The notes beneath the pieces were generated by a model, which worked only from the letters and a program-made list of their open reading frames with translations, had not been told where the DNA came from and ran no database searches. DNA of 43,302 bases, taken from positions 1-43,302 of the forward strand of contig CALWAB010000057.1 of the NCBI GenBank assembly GCA_944372745.1, in the 5' to 3' direction. This stretch comes from an uncultured Clostridia bacterium. GTDB lineage: Bacteria; Bacillota; Clostridia; Christensenellales; UBA1242. Each line of letters starts with the position of its first letter. Position 1 is the first letter of the stretch. Positions 42,080 through 43,302 of this stretch are shown here, piece after piece. A program made the position numbers and the translations under genes.

Positions 42080-42892
42080 ATGAAACATTCAAAAGAAAAT
42101 TACTCAAAAGAGCATTTACAGTATTTAAAAAAAAGAAAGAACAGTAAAATAGTTGTTCTCTCTAGTCAAATTGGATTGCTTATTTTATTCTTAGCTTTAT
42201 GGGAACTGCTTGCTAGAACAGGTCTTATAAACTCCTTTATCACGAGTTCACCTTCAAAAATAGTAAATACTATTGGTGAATTGTTTGCAAGCGGTGAATT
42301 ATTTATGCATATGGGGGTTACATTACTAGAAACACTTGCAGGCTTCTTTATAGCATCATTTCTTGGTACGCTTATAGCCATATTACTATGGTGGAGCGAA
42401 ACCGTGAGAAAAATTCTAGAGCCATATATTGTAATATTGAACAGTTTACCTAAAATAGCGTTAGGGCCGTTAATTATAATATGGGTAGGCTCTGGAACAA
42501 GTGCGATTATAGCAATCTGTGTGCTAATATGTATTATAATCACTATAATAACAATGCTTAACGCTTTCTTATCTTGCGACGAAGACAAGATATTGCTTAT
42601 GAAATCAATGGGAGCAAATAAATTTAAAATACTTTTTAAATTAGTTTTACCTTATTCAATCCCAAATTTCATTTCAATGCTAAAAATCAATGTAGGAATG
42701 AGTTGGGTGGGCTCTATAATGGGTGAATATTTATCAAGCAGTGCAGGACTTGGATATTTAATTGTCTATGGTTCACAAGTATTTAGACTTGACCTAGTAA
42801 TGACAAGCACAGTCTTGTTATGTATACTTGCAGGATTAATGTATTTCGCAGTTGCTCTTCTAGAAAAATACTATATTAAAAAGCATAGATAA
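42080..42892 (+). CDS. ABC importer permease, SsuC/TauC/ThiX-like
   Basis: Binding-protein-dependent transport permease with six membrane helices, the first at about 28-50. The EAA loop is KSMGANKFKILFKLVLPYSIPNF, which contacts the ATPase. LWELLARTGLINSFITSSPSKI is the normal N-terminal pattern of the NitT/TauT group. 270 residues. No substrate-binding protein gene follows: a terminator comes within 100 nt and the next gene is on the other strand, so the binding component must be encoded elsewhere. Confidence 0.92.
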   Translation: MKHSKENYSKEHLQYLKKRKNSKIVVLSSQIGLLILFLALWELLARTGLINSFITSSPSKIVNTIGELFASGELFMHMGVTLLETLAGFFIASFLGTLIAILLWWSETVRKILEPYIVILNSLPKIALGPLIIIWVGSGTSAIIAICVLICIIITIITMLNAFLSCDEDKILLMKSMGANKFKILFKLVLPYSIPNFISMLKINVGMSWVGSIMGEYLSSSAGLGYLIVYGSQVFRLDLVMTSTVLLCILAGLMYFAVALLEKYYIKKHR

Positions 42893-42966
42893 TATAGACT
42901 CACAAAAGACAAAAGTATTTATTGAGCAATTATTCAAAAGTCTATCCTTATCAATAAATCATTGAT

Positions 42967-42996
42967 AATATGGTGCAGTTTTGCACCATATTTTAA
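42967..42996 (+). terminator. Terminator of the ABC importer operon
   Basis: 11-bp perfect stem AATATGGTGCA / TGCACCATATT with loop GTTT and a T run. A second small palindrome TATCAAT/ATTGATA lies just upstream. Confidence 0.85.
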
Positions 42997-43025
42997 TATT
43001 TAACATAAAAACACTTATTCTTTAT

Positions 43026-43071
43026 AATACGCTTTTTATGACAAAAAAGATGCACAATATATCTGTGCATC
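43026..43071. repeat. Partial intergenic repeat and terminator of the Cys-rich gene
   Basis: An AATACGC motif (43026-43032) is followed by the hairpin GATGCACA / TGTGCATC (43049-43071). Its CACAATATAT loop matches the repeat core. On the minus strand the hairpin runs into six T, so it should terminate the gene at 43140. Confidence 0.6.
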
Positions 43072-43139
43072 CTTTTAATTAAACCCTGCAAATAATGGAA
43101 ATCATATTTTTTATTATTTAACTTTTCGTTTCTAAATTT

Positions 43140-43302
43140 TTATTTATTCTTTTTATCATTATTATCATGACAGCCACAATCACAATGTTCATCGTGGCAA
43201 CCGCAATCACAATGCTCGTCATGACATCCACATGAACAATCATCGTCGCATTCACAATGGTCATGATGACAACCACAATCGCATCCATGATAGTCATTTG
43301 GA
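43140..43302 (-). CDS. C-terminal tail of a Cys/His/Asp-rich protein (cut by window)
   Basis: The minus strand is open from the window edge to a TAA at 43140, giving 53 residues. About a quarter are Cys, and most of the rest are His, Asp, Glu or Gly. The nine-residue unit CHDEHCDCG recurs almost exactly twice, with looser copies before it (CDCGCHHDHCEC, CSCGCHDEHCDC), and the tail ends in a polar NNDKKNK. Such tails bind soft or transition metals in metallothioneins, chaperones or metal-trafficking proteins. The rest of the gene lies outside the window, so the protein cannot be named. Confidence 0.7.
   Translation of the reverse strand, partial: PNDYHGCDCGCHHDHCECDDDCSCGCHDEHCDCGCHDEHCDCGCHDNNDKKNK

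Noticed and set aside
1..43302. CRISPR array, tRNA, rRNA, tmRNA or insertion sequence
   Set aside because: No regularly spaced direct repeats, no recognisable stable-RNA sequence and no transposase frame were found on either strand by reading.
1..43302. Mollicute-type code with TGA as Trp
   Set aside because: Genes end at TGA at their family-expected lengths and conserved Trp positions use TGG.

Overview
The window is strongly AT-rich bacterial DNA using the standard code (TGA works as a stop, for example at the ends of the 9738-11489 permease and the 7675-8694 membrane protein; TGG encodes Trp). Gene content points to a low-GC Firmicute (Bacillota), most likely a Clostridia-type lineage with a sporulation heritage: LexA/RecA, SpoVG, an FtsK/SpoIIIE translocase, YlxY- and PdaB-type polysaccharide deacetylases, DivIVA, CvpA, RNase Y and a PRC-barrel protein of the YlmC/YmxH kind. 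No rRNA, tRNA, CRISPR array, prophage or insertion sequence was seen. The species was not identified.

Layout. 1-5607: 3' part of mutL and miaA (+), then lexA, a solitary tyrosine recombinase and a YgjP-type metallopeptidase (-), with a 338-nt non-coding stretch (4589-4926) holding a perfect 16-bp hairpin. 5641-12804: an unusual membrane-anchored PadR-type protein (+), a TVP38/DedA membrane protein (-), an ABC exporter plus M19 dipeptidase operon (+) and RNase HI (+). 12853-24651: a long minus-strand block running rpsO, pnp, ylxY, ftsK, rimO, pgsA, cinA-like, recA, rny. This keeps the order of the corresponding Bacillus region almost intact, but the cinA copy has lost its signature residues. 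24764-28239: tsaE, tsaB, an alpha/beta hydrolase and a membrane-fused MurF-like ligase (-). 28321-32544: an unknown membrane protein (+), spoVG (-), murC (+), lysS (-). 32621-35343: SPFH-like protein plus NatAB-type ABC transporter (-). 35456-37072: PRC-barrel protein and CvpA (+). 37321-41081: pdaB-like, ssb-like, lgt, a small membrane protein and divIVA (-). 41332-42892: a two-gene SsuBC/ThiXZ-type ABC importer without its binding protein, behind a compact structured leader. 43140-43302: the tail of a Cys/His/Asp-rich repeat protein (-).

How it works together. Most genes are housekeeping: DNA repair and SOS (mutL, lexA, recA, ssb-like), RNA decay and modification (rny, pnp, miaA, tsaB, tsaE, rimO, rnhA), envelope and division (murC, MurF-like, lgt, pgsA, ftsK, divIVA) and spore-related envelope genes. 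Promoters of the TTGACA/TATAAT type with 16-18-nt spacers can be read directly in front of many transcription units, and almost every convergent gene pair shares one bidirectional hairpin terminator. Several genes without a Shine-Dalgarno sequence have the -10 box only 6-7 nt before the ATG, which predicts leaderless mRNAs.

Best leads for something undescribed: the compact pseudoknot-capable leader at 41269-41331; the PadR winged helix fused by a long disordered linker to four membrane helices; a dispersed two-palindrome intergenic repeat; the pnp-ylxY hairpin that contains the ylxY ribosome binding site; the degenerate CinA; and the MurF-like ligase whose usual substrate domain is replaced by membrane helices.
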